Positions 7,687 through 15,074 of a stretch of DNA of 55,193 nt are shown piece by piece. Position numbers and translations under genes: made by a program. A model generated the notes under the pieces. That model had not been told where the DNA came from. It saw only the letters and a program-made list of their open reading frames with translations, and ran no database searches. The stretch spans positions 1-55,193 of the forward strand of contig NZ_CALIST010000019.1 of NCBI RefSeq assembly GCF_938041645.1, written 5' to 3'. Within the stretch, counting starts at the first letter, position 1, and each line of letters starts with the position of its first letter. This DNA is from an uncultured Campylobacter sp. GTDB lineage: Bacteria; Campylobacterota; Campylobacteria; Campylobacterales; Campylobacteraceae.

Positions 7687-9221
7687 GCCCGCCTCCTTAT
7701 CTTAGCTGCAATGCCACCAGAAATCGCGCGTTCGTAGTCATTCATCGCCCAAAAATATGCGCTTAGCACAAACATAGCCGAATAAAGCCCGCCGCAAATT
7801 AACAAAAAGCTCACTCCATGCAAGCCTAGTGCGTAATTTATCACTAGGCTTGCTGCGATTGCGGGAGCAAATTTTACTACCATCGCGCCGATATTTCGCC
7901 AAAATTTAGCGATGTCAAGTCCGATTACACGAGCATAGTAGATATTCATCACGCAGATATTTAGCAAGGTGATCGCAAAAGCCGTGCCGCACGCAGCGCC
8001 CACGCCACCGTAAGCCTTAGCTAGCGGGATAGAAATAGCGATGTTTACTAGCGTGACGCAAAACGCAGCGATTGAGCGAAATTTGACTTTGTTTTTTGCC
8101 TGAAGCACGGCTAAGCCTAAATTTTGAATCAACGGCACGCTTACTGGAAGCACCAAAATAAGCGCGATTGCGTATGAAATTTCATAATTTGCGCCAGCCC
8201 ATAGCACGATAAACTCCCGTCCAAAAATCACCAAAAGCGACGCGATAAAAAATATCACGTAAAATTGCAGCCTGCCTATTTTGATAAATTCCGCGCTAAG
8301 CTCGGAATCGGTGGAGTTGGCAGAGACCATTTTGGCGATTTTAGGAAGCATCACACCGCTAATGGTGAGCGAAAGCGTGACGAAAGTGGCATTTATCGTG
8401 CTTGCTACGGCATACGTGGAGACCGCCGTAGCGCCTGCTACAGCGCCTAAGATAAAATTATCGACATTCCAGTTTACTTGATCGACTACGATGCCTAAAA
8501 ATATAAAAAACGAGTAGCCAAAAATTTGCTTAAGCGTGGAGGCGTCGAAATTTCGCACGCTTATCACGGGCGAGACTTTGCGCTTGCAGTAGATGAAATC
8601 TGCCGCGACGCAGATTAAATTTACCACCGTAGCGATGATTACGATCGCGATAGCCTTATAGCCCAAAAGTAGCGCAGGCACCGCAGCTAGCGGCAGAGCG
8701 ATCGTGCGAAAGATCCCAACTAGTTTGATAAATACGAAATTCTCATGCGCTGTAAGGATCGACGAATAGATGCTAAAAGGAAAACTAATCGCTAAATTCG
8801 CAGTTAGCAGCATTAGCATAATGCGAATTTCGCCCATCTCGCTAGTGCTTAGCTTAGCGCCAAAAATCGCGTGCAGATTGGCTAGCAGCGCAGCTCCTGC
8901 AAGCACGACCACCGCGCTCATTACCAAATACACGCTAAAAATCGTGCCGTGCAGCTTATGCATGCGCTCCACTTCGCCACTTGAGGCGTATTTGGCGGTA
9001 TAGACCGTCACAGCGTTGCCAAAGCCTAAATCCAAAATCGCCAAATAGCCGATAACGCTGCTTGATAAAGAATATAGCCCAAACTCGCTCTGCCCCAGCG
9101 CCCGCAGAAAAAACGGCGTATAAACCAAAGTAAGTATCGTAGAAACAAAGATATTCACATACGATAGCACGACGCCGAGCTTGCGCTGCGCGGCTTCGGG
9201 GGCGTTTAGAATTTTAAGCAA
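7683..9221 (-). CDS. Wzx-type polysaccharide/oligosaccharide flippase
   Basis: A 512-residue polytopic membrane protein of the MOP superfamily (polysaccharide biosynthesis, MATE-like) with about 12-14 hydrophobic segments. It has the characteristic start (LSYVNIFVSTILTLVYTPFF, LGQSEFGLYSL, DLGFGNAV) and a central QVNWNVDNFILG segment. It would move an undecaprenyl-diphosphate glycan across the inner membrane. The start is a TTG at 9221-9219 with AAGGAA 8 bases upstream. The stop overlaps the next gene (ATGA). It sits directly after galE/gne, exactly where C. jejuni has pglK, an ATP-driven ABC flippase of unrelated fold. It may therefore be a non-homologous replacement, or serve a second glycan; pglK could lie outside the window. 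Confidence 0.88.
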   Translation of the reverse strand: MLKILNAPEAAQRKLGVVLSYVNIFVSTILTLVYTPFFLRALGQSEFGLYSLSSSVIGYLAILDLGFGNAVTVYTAKYASSGEVERMHKLHGTIFSVYLVMSAVVVLAGAALLANLHAIFGAKLSTSEMGEIRIMLMLLTANLAISFPFSIYSSILTAHENFVFIKLVGIFRTIALPLAAVPALLLGYKAIAIVIIATVVNLICVAADFIYCKRKVSPVISVRNFDASTLKQIFGYSFFIFLGIVVDQVNWNVDNFILGAVAGATAVSTYAVASTINATFVTLSLTISGVMLPKIAKMVSANSTDSELSAEFIKIGRLQFYVIFFIASLLVIFGREFIVLWAGANYEISYAIALILVLPVSVPLIQNLGLAVLQAKNKVKFRSIAAFCVTLVNIAISIPLAKAYGGVGAACGTAFAITLLNICVMNIYYARVIGLDIAKFWRNIGAMVVKFAPAIAASLVINYALGLHGVSFLLICGGLYSAMFVLSAYFWAMNDYERAISGGIAAKIRRRA

Positions 9222-9237
9222 ACAAGGCTTCCTTTTG

Positions 9238-9262
9238 CTCGCCGCTATTAAACGCGGCGGAG
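9238..9262 (-). other. Strong hairpin between galE/gne and the flippase gene
   Basis: CTCGCCGC (9238-9245) and GCGGCGGAG (9254-9262) pair with a one-base bulge around an 8-base AT-rich loop. On the minus strand it is followed by AAAAGGAAG, the flippase ribosome site, and not by a T run, so it is not a typical terminator. It could separate galE expression from the rest of the operon by processing or partial termination. Function is not shown. Confidence 0.4.
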
Positions 9263-9302
9263 TAAAATTTTAAAATTTCAAATCGCACTTTCACGCTAGA
9301 AC

Positions 9303-10292
9303 CTAGAGCTTCTTTTCCCAATTAAGCGCGCTTAGGATGATCTCATCTAAGCTCTCGTGCTCGGGATGCCACGAAGTTTTGGTGCGAATTTTATCCGCGT
9401 TTGAGATGAGGCAGGCAGGATCGCCGGCTCTGCGCGGAGCGATCTGCACTTTAAAATCCACGCCGCTTACTTTTTTAGCTTCATTAACGACCTCTTTTAC
9501 GCTAAAGCCCGTGCCATATCCTACGTTAAAGACCGCACTATCACCGCTTTGCAGATAATCAAGTACCGCCAGATGCGCGCTTGCGAGGTCCTCTACGTGG
9601 ATGTAGTCGCGTATGCAGGTACCGTCCTTGGTGTCGTAATCATCGCCAAAAATACTCATCTTATCGCGCTTACCGACAATAGTTTGGGTTGCAACCTTGA
9701 TAAGATGCGTCGCGTTCGGGTAGTTTTGCCCGATCGTGCCGTCGCTTGCGGCTCCTGCGACGTTGAAGTAGCGCAAAATTCCATATTTAAAATTTGGATT
9801 TGCCGCCGCCGTATCTTTTAGCACCCACTCGACCATCAGCTTGCTTCTGCCGTACGGATTGATCGGATTTTGCGGAGTTTCCTCGCTTACTTGCGGGATG
9901 TCGGGCTCGCCGTAGGTCGCTGCCGTGGAGCTAAAGATAAAGTCTTTCACGCCGTATTTGTTCGCAAGCGCGATCAAATTCATCGCATTGGCGGTGTTGT
10001 TTAGATAGTATTTTAGCGGATTTTGCGTGCTTTCAAAAACTTCGATAAACGCCGCAAAGTGAATGATCGCGTCAAACTTCTCGCGCTTAAAAAGCTTCTC
10101 GATCGCAGGGATGTTTTCTAGGCTTTCCTGTACGAACTCAAACTCGCCTATCTTGCGAAGCGCCTCGATCGCTCGCATCGAGCCTTTGCAAAGATTATCC
10201 AGTATGACGACGTCGTGGCGGTTCGCTTCTAAAAGCGCCTTTGCGACGTGGCTGCCGATGTATCCCGCGCCGCCGGTGATTAAAATTTTCAT
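9303..10292 (-). CDS. galE: UDP-glucose/UDP-GlcNAc 4-epimerase
   Basis: A 329-residue extended short-chain dehydrogenase. The NAD-binding GGAGYIGSHV (residues 7-16), the DNLCKGS stretch, the catalytic Ser/Thr in FSSTAATYG and the Y-x3-K pair in YGRSK are all present. So are the GalE signatures RYFNVAGA and RDYIHVEDLA. In C. jejuni the equivalent first gene of the pgl locus (galE, also called gne) interconverts UDP-Glc/UDP-Gal and UDP-GlcNAc/UDP-GalNAc, supplying GalNAc for the N-glycan; bifunctionality here is inference. The ATG follows GAAGGAGAATAG, and a TATAAT box lies about 40 bases upstream, so it is probably the first gene of the minus-strand glycan operon. Length is normal. Confidence 0.93.
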   Translation of the reverse strand: MKILITGGAGYIGSHVAKALLEANRHDVVILDNLCKGSMRAIEALRKIGEFEFVQESLENIPAIEKLFKREKFDAIIHFAAFIEVFESTQNPLKYYLNNTANAMNLIALANKYGVKDFIFSSTAATYGEPDIPQVSEETPQNPINPYGRSKLMVEWVLKDTAAANPNFKYGILRYFNVAGAASDGTIGQNYPNATHLIKVATQTIVGKRDKMSIFGDDYDTKDGTCIRDYIHVEDLASAHLAVLDYLQSGDSAVFNVGYGTGFSVKEVVNEAKKVSGVDFKVQIAPRRAGDPACLISNADKIRTKTSWHPEHESLDEIILSALNWEKKL

Positions 10293-10328
10293 CTATTCTC
10301 CTTCGGATCAAATTTATCAAAATACGCG

Positions 10329-10334
10329 ATTATA
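10329..10334 (-). promoter_or_regulatory. Probable -10 box of the galE/pgl operon promoter
   Basis: TATAAT on the minus strand, preceded by GGGGC and followed by CGCG, about 37 bases before the galE ATG. No -35 box is evident, which is usual for Campylobacter sigma-70 promoters. Confidence 0.5.
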
Positions 10335-10344
10335 GCCCCTTAGA

Positions 10345-11199
10345 TTAAATCGCTGGTCGCACGCGCAAAAATACGGGGAAGCGCGGCTTTTTCTCGCGGG
10401 TTAGGTTTTGGTATTGATAGGTGATGATCGTGCCCACCTTAGGCGGATTTTCCCGCATTTCGTCGCTAAAGCCCGTGCCTACTTTAAATTTCGCTCCGCT
10501 ACGTAGATCCACGCAGCTAAGCGAGCCCATCTTGCCCTCGTTTTTGCCGTAGCCCGGGTTGATTTTTACGACCTTGCAATCACTATCGTGCGTCTTTTTG
10601 TATTTTAAAATTTTATCGCTGCGCCCGCTCTCATAAAGCGCGTTTGGATCGCGCAGCACGACGCCCTCGCCGCCAGAGGCGATGACGCGATCAAAATACG
10701 CCTGCACGTCGGCGTGCGTGCTTACCGGAGTTTGCTGCACGATCAGTAAATTTTGCGTGCCGCTTGAGGCGATAAAATTTCTTAAAATTTCCATCTTCGC
10801 GCTTAAATTTTTTTGCTCCTTCGGTAGATCGAAGGCGTAAAATTTCACCCTGCTCCAGCGCTCATCGGGCACGCTAGAAGATACTATCGATACGAGCTGC
10901 TCAAACTCCCCGCGCGCCGTGTATAGCTCGCCGTCCACGAAAAACGGCGGAAAGCCCGCGCTCCAGCCCTCGGGGGCGTTTATGATCTTGCCGCGTCTGG
11001 AGCGCAGATTTTTGCCGTCCCAGATCGCGCGCACGCCGTCTAGCTTCTCGCTGATCACCCAGCCCGTGATATTCATGCCGGGGACGTACTCTTTAAGCAG
11101 CATCGGTTTAAATTTAGCCTCGTCCGCGACCGCGCCGCAGGCCAAAAACAGCGCGCAAAAAACCGCGCCTTTTAAAATTTTAAAAATTTCACTTCGCAT
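10345..11199 (-). CDS. ATP-dependent DNA ligase, exported (LigE-like)
   Basis: A 284-residue protein. A hydrophobic segment near the start (ILKGAVFCALFLACGAVADE) is a likely signal peptide with cleavage near residue 25. The ligase nucleotidyltransferase motif I follows as EKLDGVRA, with the lysine that takes AMP. Then come SRRGKII, FFVDGELY, the AFDLP segment, GEGVVLRDP (motif IV) and KYKKTHDSD (motif V). A small C-terminal OB-like part carries VGTGFSDEMR. Such minimal ligases with leader peptides (LigE) are known in Campylobacter, Haemophilus and Neisseria and are thought to seal DNA in the periplasm, perhaps during competence. The start overlaps the end of the exonuclease gene by 11 bases, so the two are co-transcribed. 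Confidence 0.88.
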   Translation of the reverse strand: MRSEIFKILKGAVFCALFLACGAVADEAKFKPMLLKEYVPGMNITGWVISEKLDGVRAIWDGKNLRSRRGKIINAPEGWSAGFPPFFVDGELYTARGEFEQLVSIVSSSVPDERWSRVKFYAFDLPKEQKNLSAKMEILRNFIASSGTQNLLIVQQTPVSTHADVQAYFDRVIASGGEGVVLRDPNALYESGRSDKILKYKKTHDSDCKVVKINPGYGKNEGKMGSLSCVDLRSGAKFKVGTGFSDEMRENPPKVGTIITYQYQNLTREKKPRFPVFLRVRPAI

Positions 11200-12619
11200 A
11201 TGCCGCTAGCTCCTTTTCTATAAAGTCGCAAAAAACGGGCGTATAGCTCATTTGCGCGCACTCTTTTTGCAAAAATTCGCCCATCACCGCGATGTAATTT
11301 AGATAATCATCCTTGGTGATCTTGCCGCGCAAAAGCTCGTATTTCAAAAATAGCCAGTAGGTGTTGAGCACGTCGGATCTGCAGTACTCGTCGATCTTGG
11401 TCTGCTCGCCCGCGTAATACAGCTGCAGGACCTGATCGCCGTGTACGTCGTATTTGCCCGGCAAGCCCACGCTAGCGCAGATATGATCGAGCTTGAGCCC
11501 ACGAACGGCGCCAAAATCGCTGATGTGATCGAGCAGATCCAGATGAAACCGCCCGTCGTAACGGCTGCGGTAGTTCTCCCATTTGCTCTTGTTGTTATCG
11601 CGATCGTTCGTCTCAAAATACGCCGCGGCGCTTAGATCATAGCACATCGCGCGCGCCATAATCATCGGCAGATCGAACCCGCGCCCGTTGAAGCTCACTA
11701 GCCGCGGATTAAAATCCTCGATGAAGGCTAGGAATTTTGCGATCTTATCGCGCTCGTTCTCGCCCTCAAGCGTCGAGACGCGCAAAAACCTGCCGAATCC
11801 GTCCGCCATCACGGCGCTAATGCTAACGACGCGATGGAAGCAGACGGGCAGGAATTCGCTGCCGGTTTTTTCTTTGAAAATCTCCATCGCCCTAAGCGAG
11901 AGCAATTTGTGGTTTAAAATTTTGCTTTTATCCGCGTTAAAGATCAATTGCTCGCCGTAAATTTTAAAATTTAGCGCGTTTAACGCGGGATCTTGCGCAG
12001 AATTTGAAGCGAGATTTTCGCTCTTTAAGCTTTGGGATGCGGAGCTTTGAGGCGTAGAGCTTTCCGCCGCGAAATTCTGAGGCACAGGGCTTCGGAGCGC
12101 GGAATTTTCTACCGCGACGCTCTGTGCCGCGGAGCTTTGAGGCGCGATATCGTCGTAGGTTAAATTTAACGACGCGGAATTTTTAGACGCCGTATTTTGC
12201 GATGCGAAATTTTGCTCTGTGGAATTCGATGCAGAATTTTGCTCGGAATTTCGTGCTTTGGAATTTTCCTTCAAATTCTGCACTATAAAATTTTGTTCAG
12301 CGAGATTTTCAGCGGAATTTTCACTCGCAAAGTTTTGAAGCGCAGCATCTTGTTGCGTAAAATTTTGAGGCGCGGAATTTTGCTCGGAATTTTCTATTTT
12401 AAAATTCTGCTCCGCCGAATTTACAGCAAAATTTAAAGGCGCACTTTGCTTCTCGCCGCCGATCTTTTGCGAGAGCTGCGCGTCAAGAAGCTTTGCGAAG
12501 CTTTTTTTATCGAAAGGCTCAAAGCAGTCCGCGATCGCGTCCTCATCCAGCACCCGCACCAGCGCCGCTACGTCTGGGATCGTCTCGCAGTCAAATACGC
12601 AGATATAATCCTTTTTCAT
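11189..12619 (-). CDS. PolB-related 3'-5' exonuclease with ~160-residue low-complexity insertion
   Basis: A DnaQ-fold exonuclease of the predicted PolB-like 3'-5' exonuclease family. ExoI is FDCETIPD at residues 9-16 (metal-binding D10 and E12). ExoII is in VSFNGRGFDLPMI, and ExoIII is YCRSDVLNTY with the Y-x3-D pattern. The family is usually under 300 residues; this protein has 476. The excess is an Asn/Ser/Gln/Ala-rich stretch at about 56-215 (positions 11975-12454) made of degenerate NSEQNSA, EQNFAS and PQNFA units. It lies between the ExoI strand region and the rest of the fold, where a surface loop would tolerate it. The gene overlaps the exported ligase downstream. The substrate is unknown. 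The insertion is in frame, and the catalytic residues are intact. Confidence 0.85.
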   Translation of the reverse strand: MKKDYICVFDCETIPDVAALVRVLDEDAIADCFEPFDKKSFAKLLDAQLSQKIGGEKQSAPLNFAVNSAEQNFKIENSEQNSAPQNFTQQDAALQNFASENSAENLAEQNFIVQNLKENSKARNSEQNSASNSTEQNFASQNTASKNSASLNLTYDDIAPQSSAAQSVAVENSALRSPVPQNFAAESSTPQSSASQSLKSENLASNSAQDPALNALNFKIYGEQLIFNADKSKILNHKLLSLRAMEIFKEKTGSEFLPVCFHRVVSISAVMADGFGRFLRVSTLEGENERDKIAKFLAFIEDFNPRLVSFNGRGFDLPMIMARAMCYDLSAAAYFETNDRDNNKSKWENYRSRYDGRFHLDLLDHISDFGAVRGLKLDHICASVGLPGKYDVHGDQVLQLYYAGEQTKIDEYCRSDVLNTYWLFLKYELLRGKITKDDYLNYIAVMGEFLQKECAQMSYTPVFCDFIEKELAAYAK

Positions 12620-12874
12620 TAAGCTCCTTCCTAACGGCTTTTACCGCTTTTTTCAAAAACGGCTCTGAAATAATCCTCTATCTTCATGCCGTTTTTAGGT
12701 ACGCGCCTAATAGAACTCCTCGCTCATCCGAGGTTTTCATCGCCGCTTCCAACCTTAAAATTTTACGCTGCCGCATTTTCGCAACAAAAAGGGGCGTATG
12801 CGAAGGCGCGGCAAATTTCACTACCGCTCGCCGCGACGCAATTACCGTGCGCAAAAGCGCGCCGGTCGTTAAAT

Positions 12875-13219
12875 TTATCTTTCGATCAAGCGCTTGATAC
12901 CCGGCAAAAGCTCGCCGGACGCCTCGCAAATCCTACTTCGCAGCACGCTAAAACCGCCGCAGTAATCGCCCAGAAGCTGCAAAATATCGTCTCTGATAGC
13001 TTGCGAGCGCTCGGTAAGAAGCAGCTCCTGCAAAAGGGCGAAAATTTCGCTCTCATGCGCCAGCGTGCAGCCGTAATAGGGATCAAGGTAATAATCTAAA
13101 CACAACAGAAGCGAGGCCTTTTCGGCCTCGTCATCACCTCGCAAAACGGCGGCGATACCCTCTACGCCGCTTTCTGCTATAGTTTTGTGCCTAGCCTCGT
13201 AATACACCGTGCATGTCAA
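12875..13219 (-). CDS. Small helical protein of unknown function
   Basis: A 114-residue open frame between fabI and the exonuclease. It starts with TTG at 13219 behind an AAAGGGA site, or with an in-frame GTG at 13207 (VYYEARHKT). The composition is acidic and helix-rich (GDDEAEKASLLLCLDYYL, HESEIFALLQELLL, RDDILQLLGDYCGGF), with a HEAT-like flavour reminiscent of some bacterial immunity proteins. That resemblance is an impression only. No signal peptide or membrane segment is visible. It follows fabI by about 20 bases on the same strand. The 255 bases after it contain no convincing gene. Confidence 0.55.
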   Translation of the reverse strand: MTCTVYYEARHKTIAESGVEGIAAVLRGDDEAEKASLLLCLDYYLDPYYGCTLAHESEIFALLQELLLTERSQAIRDDILQLLGDYCGGFSVLRSRICEASGELLPGIKRLIER

Positions 13220-13240
13220 ATTTTCCCTTTTGCACGCCGC

Positions 13241-14068
13241 TTATTCGGCCTTGGCCGTATCCCACGCAAGGATCGTCTTACCCTCGGCGTCGGTAGCCAC
13301 GTCGCCCATACCCATGATGTTGTAGCCGCAGTCGACGTAGTGAACTTCGCCTGTCACGCCGCTAGCAAGGTCGCTAAGTAGATACATCGCGCTTTTGCCT
13401 ACGTCTTGAGTCGTGACGTTGCGTTTTAGCGGCGCGTTGATCTCGTTGTAGCGTAAAATCATCCTAAAGTCGCCGATTCCGCTTGCAGCAAGCGTTTTGA
13501 TCGGGCCCGCGCTGATAGCGTTTACGCGGATATTCCTAGCGCCAAGGTCGTGTGCTAGGTAGCGCACTGAGCTTTCAAGAGCCGCTTTTGCGACACCCAT
13601 AACATTGTAGTGAGGCACGAATTTCGGTCCGCCAAGATAAGTTAGCGTGAGCACCGAGCCGCCCTCTTTTAGCACCGGCAGCACCGCACGCGTGAGGCTT
13701 AGTAGCGAATACACGCTTGTGCACATCGCGATGTCAAAGGCTTCTTTGCTCGTGTTTACAAACTCGCCCTCAAGAGCTTCTTTTGGCGCATAGGCCACGG
13801 CATGCACGACAAAATCTATCTCGCCAAGATCCGCTTTAATACGATCCGCAAGACCGTCCAAGTGGGCAGGGTTGTTTACATCAAGCTCATAGACAAATTT
13901 GCTCCCAAACTCCTCTGCGATCGGCTCTACGCGTTTTTTCAGCGCGTCGTTTAGGTAGGTAAACGCCATCTGCGCACCCTGTGCGTGGCAAGCTTCGGCG
14001 ATGCCGTAAGCGATAGATTTGGCGTTAGCGACGCCGACGATGAGGCCCTTTTTTCCTTTTAAAATCAT
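13241..14068 (-). CDS. fabI: Enoyl-[acyl-carrier-protein] reductase FabI
   Basis: A 275-residue short-chain dehydrogenase of the FabI type, catalysing the last, NADH-dependent reduction of each fatty-acid elongation cycle. The modified glycine-rich motif GVANAKSIAYGIA is at residues 12-24. The FabI-specific Y-x6-K catalytic pair is in YNVMGVAK, preceded by the LTYLGG strand. The substrate-loop ISAGPIKTLAASGI is present, the region targeted by triclosan. It follows tpiA on the same strand after a 292-base spacer, and the order gap-pgk-tpiA-fabI matches C. jejuni. The ATG has an AAAGGAG site 6 bases upstream. Length and motifs are normal. Confidence 0.97.
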   Translation of the reverse strand: MILKGKKGLIVGVANAKSIAYGIAEACHAQGAQMAFTYLNDALKKRVEPIAEEFGSKFVYELDVNNPAHLDGLADRIKADLGEIDFVVHAVAYAPKEALEGEFVNTSKEAFDIAMCTSVYSLLSLTRAVLPVLKEGGSVLTLTYLGGPKFVPHYNVMGVAKAALESSVRYLAHDLGARNIRVNAISAGPIKTLAASGIGDFRMILRYNEINAPLKRNVTTQDVGKSAMYLLSDLASGVTGEVHYVDCGYNIMGMGDVATDAEGKTILAWDTAKAE

Positions 14069-14360
14069 TATTTCTCCTTTAAAATTTACTTGGCTTTTAA
14101 GCGTCTTTGAATGAGTTTTGATTTTGCTCCCTGCGACAGGCTACACGCCTAGTCTTGGTCGCAAAATCTGCAACAACATTCAAATCCATCTTAAAATCCT
14201 GCGCAATTTGACTTAAAATTCTACAAATTAAAATTCGCAAAATCTCGCGAAATGTCAAATTTTAAACGCAATTCGATAGCGACAGTATCGCGAAGCTAGA
14301 CTAGGCGACTTAAAATTTTGCGACGGGAGTTACCCTATTAGCTAATGACCGAGCAAAATT

Positions 14361-15074
14361 TTAAGGCAACGAAGTATAGCGATGCGAGACAACGCGTATA
14401 AGTTCCAAAAATTTCGAGGCGTCCCAGCTTGCTGTGCCCACTAACACCCCGTCGCAACCTCTTATCGCGCAAATTTTTGCGATATTTTCAGCATTTACGC
14501 TGCCTCCGTAAAGTAGAGGTGCTGAGCTTTTGGTGCCTAAAAACTTCAGCATTCTTTCGATCTGCTCGCACTGCGCGCTTCTGCCCGTGCCGATCGCCCA
14601 GACAGGCTCGTAGGCTAGTACTAAATTTCGGTATTTCAGATCGATACCCTCAAGCTGCGCCGCTACGAAATCCTCGCTGCGATCTTGCGCGAATGCCGCC
14701 TCGTCCTCGCCGACGCAAAAGACGATGCGCCAGCCCTGCGCTGCGGCAAAACCGAATTTTTCTTTTATCAGCTCCGCGCTCTCGCCCAAAATGGCGCGCC
14801 GCTCACTATGCCCAATAAGAACTGTTTTGATGTCGAATTCCGCTAGCATATCGCCGCCGATCTCGCCCGTAAAGCTGCCGTGCGCGGCAGGATAGAAATT
14901 CTGCGCGCCTTGGGTGAAATTTTTTACCTTCGCGCAAAATGCGCTAGCAGGAGGAAAAACCAAAATTTCATCTTCGCGCGAAATTCCGCCCGCTAAGCCT
15001 TCCTCTAAAGCTTTAGCGTACCGCTCAAAGCTAGCGCGAGTATGGTTGCATTTAAGATTCGCCGCCAGTATCAT
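14361..15074 (-). CDS. tpiA: Triosephosphate isomerase
   Basis: A 237-residue TIM-barrel enzyme interconverting dihydroxyacetone phosphate and glyceraldehyde 3-phosphate. The catalytic lysine lies in AANLKCN (K8), the histidine in LIGHSERR and the glutamate in YEPVWAIGTG. The phosphate loop YGGSVNAENIA is present. The enzyme is slightly short compared with the usual 250, as in other Campylobacter. Its ATG overlaps the pgk stop (ATGA), so it is translationally coupled in the gap-pgk-tpiA operon. In this genus the pathway mainly serves gluconeogenesis and precursor supply. The C terminus ends in RVVSHRYTSLP. Confidence 0.96.
   Translation of the reverse strand: MILAANLKCNHTRASFERYAKALEEGLAGGISREDEILVFPPASAFCAKVKNFTQGAQNFYPAAHGSFTGEIGGDMLAEFDIKTVLIGHSERRAILGESAELIKEKFGFAAAQGWRIVFCVGEDEAAFAQDRSEDFVAAQLEGIDLKYRNLVLAYEPVWAIGTGRSAQCEQIERMLKFLGTKSSAPLLYGGSVNAENIAKICAIRGCDGVLVGTASWDASKFLELIRVVSHRYTSLP

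Noticed and set aside
12197..12436. Plus-strand frame rich in Ile/Leu/Phe opposite the exonuclease insertion
   Set aside because: It is the antisense reading of the Asn/Ser-rich repeat; the regular ILL/GIF pattern comes from the repeat, not from a membrane protein.
11975..12454. Possible CRISPR-like array
   Set aside because: The repeated words are short, degenerate, irregularly spaced and in frame with the exonuclease gene; there are no uniform spacers and no cas genes.
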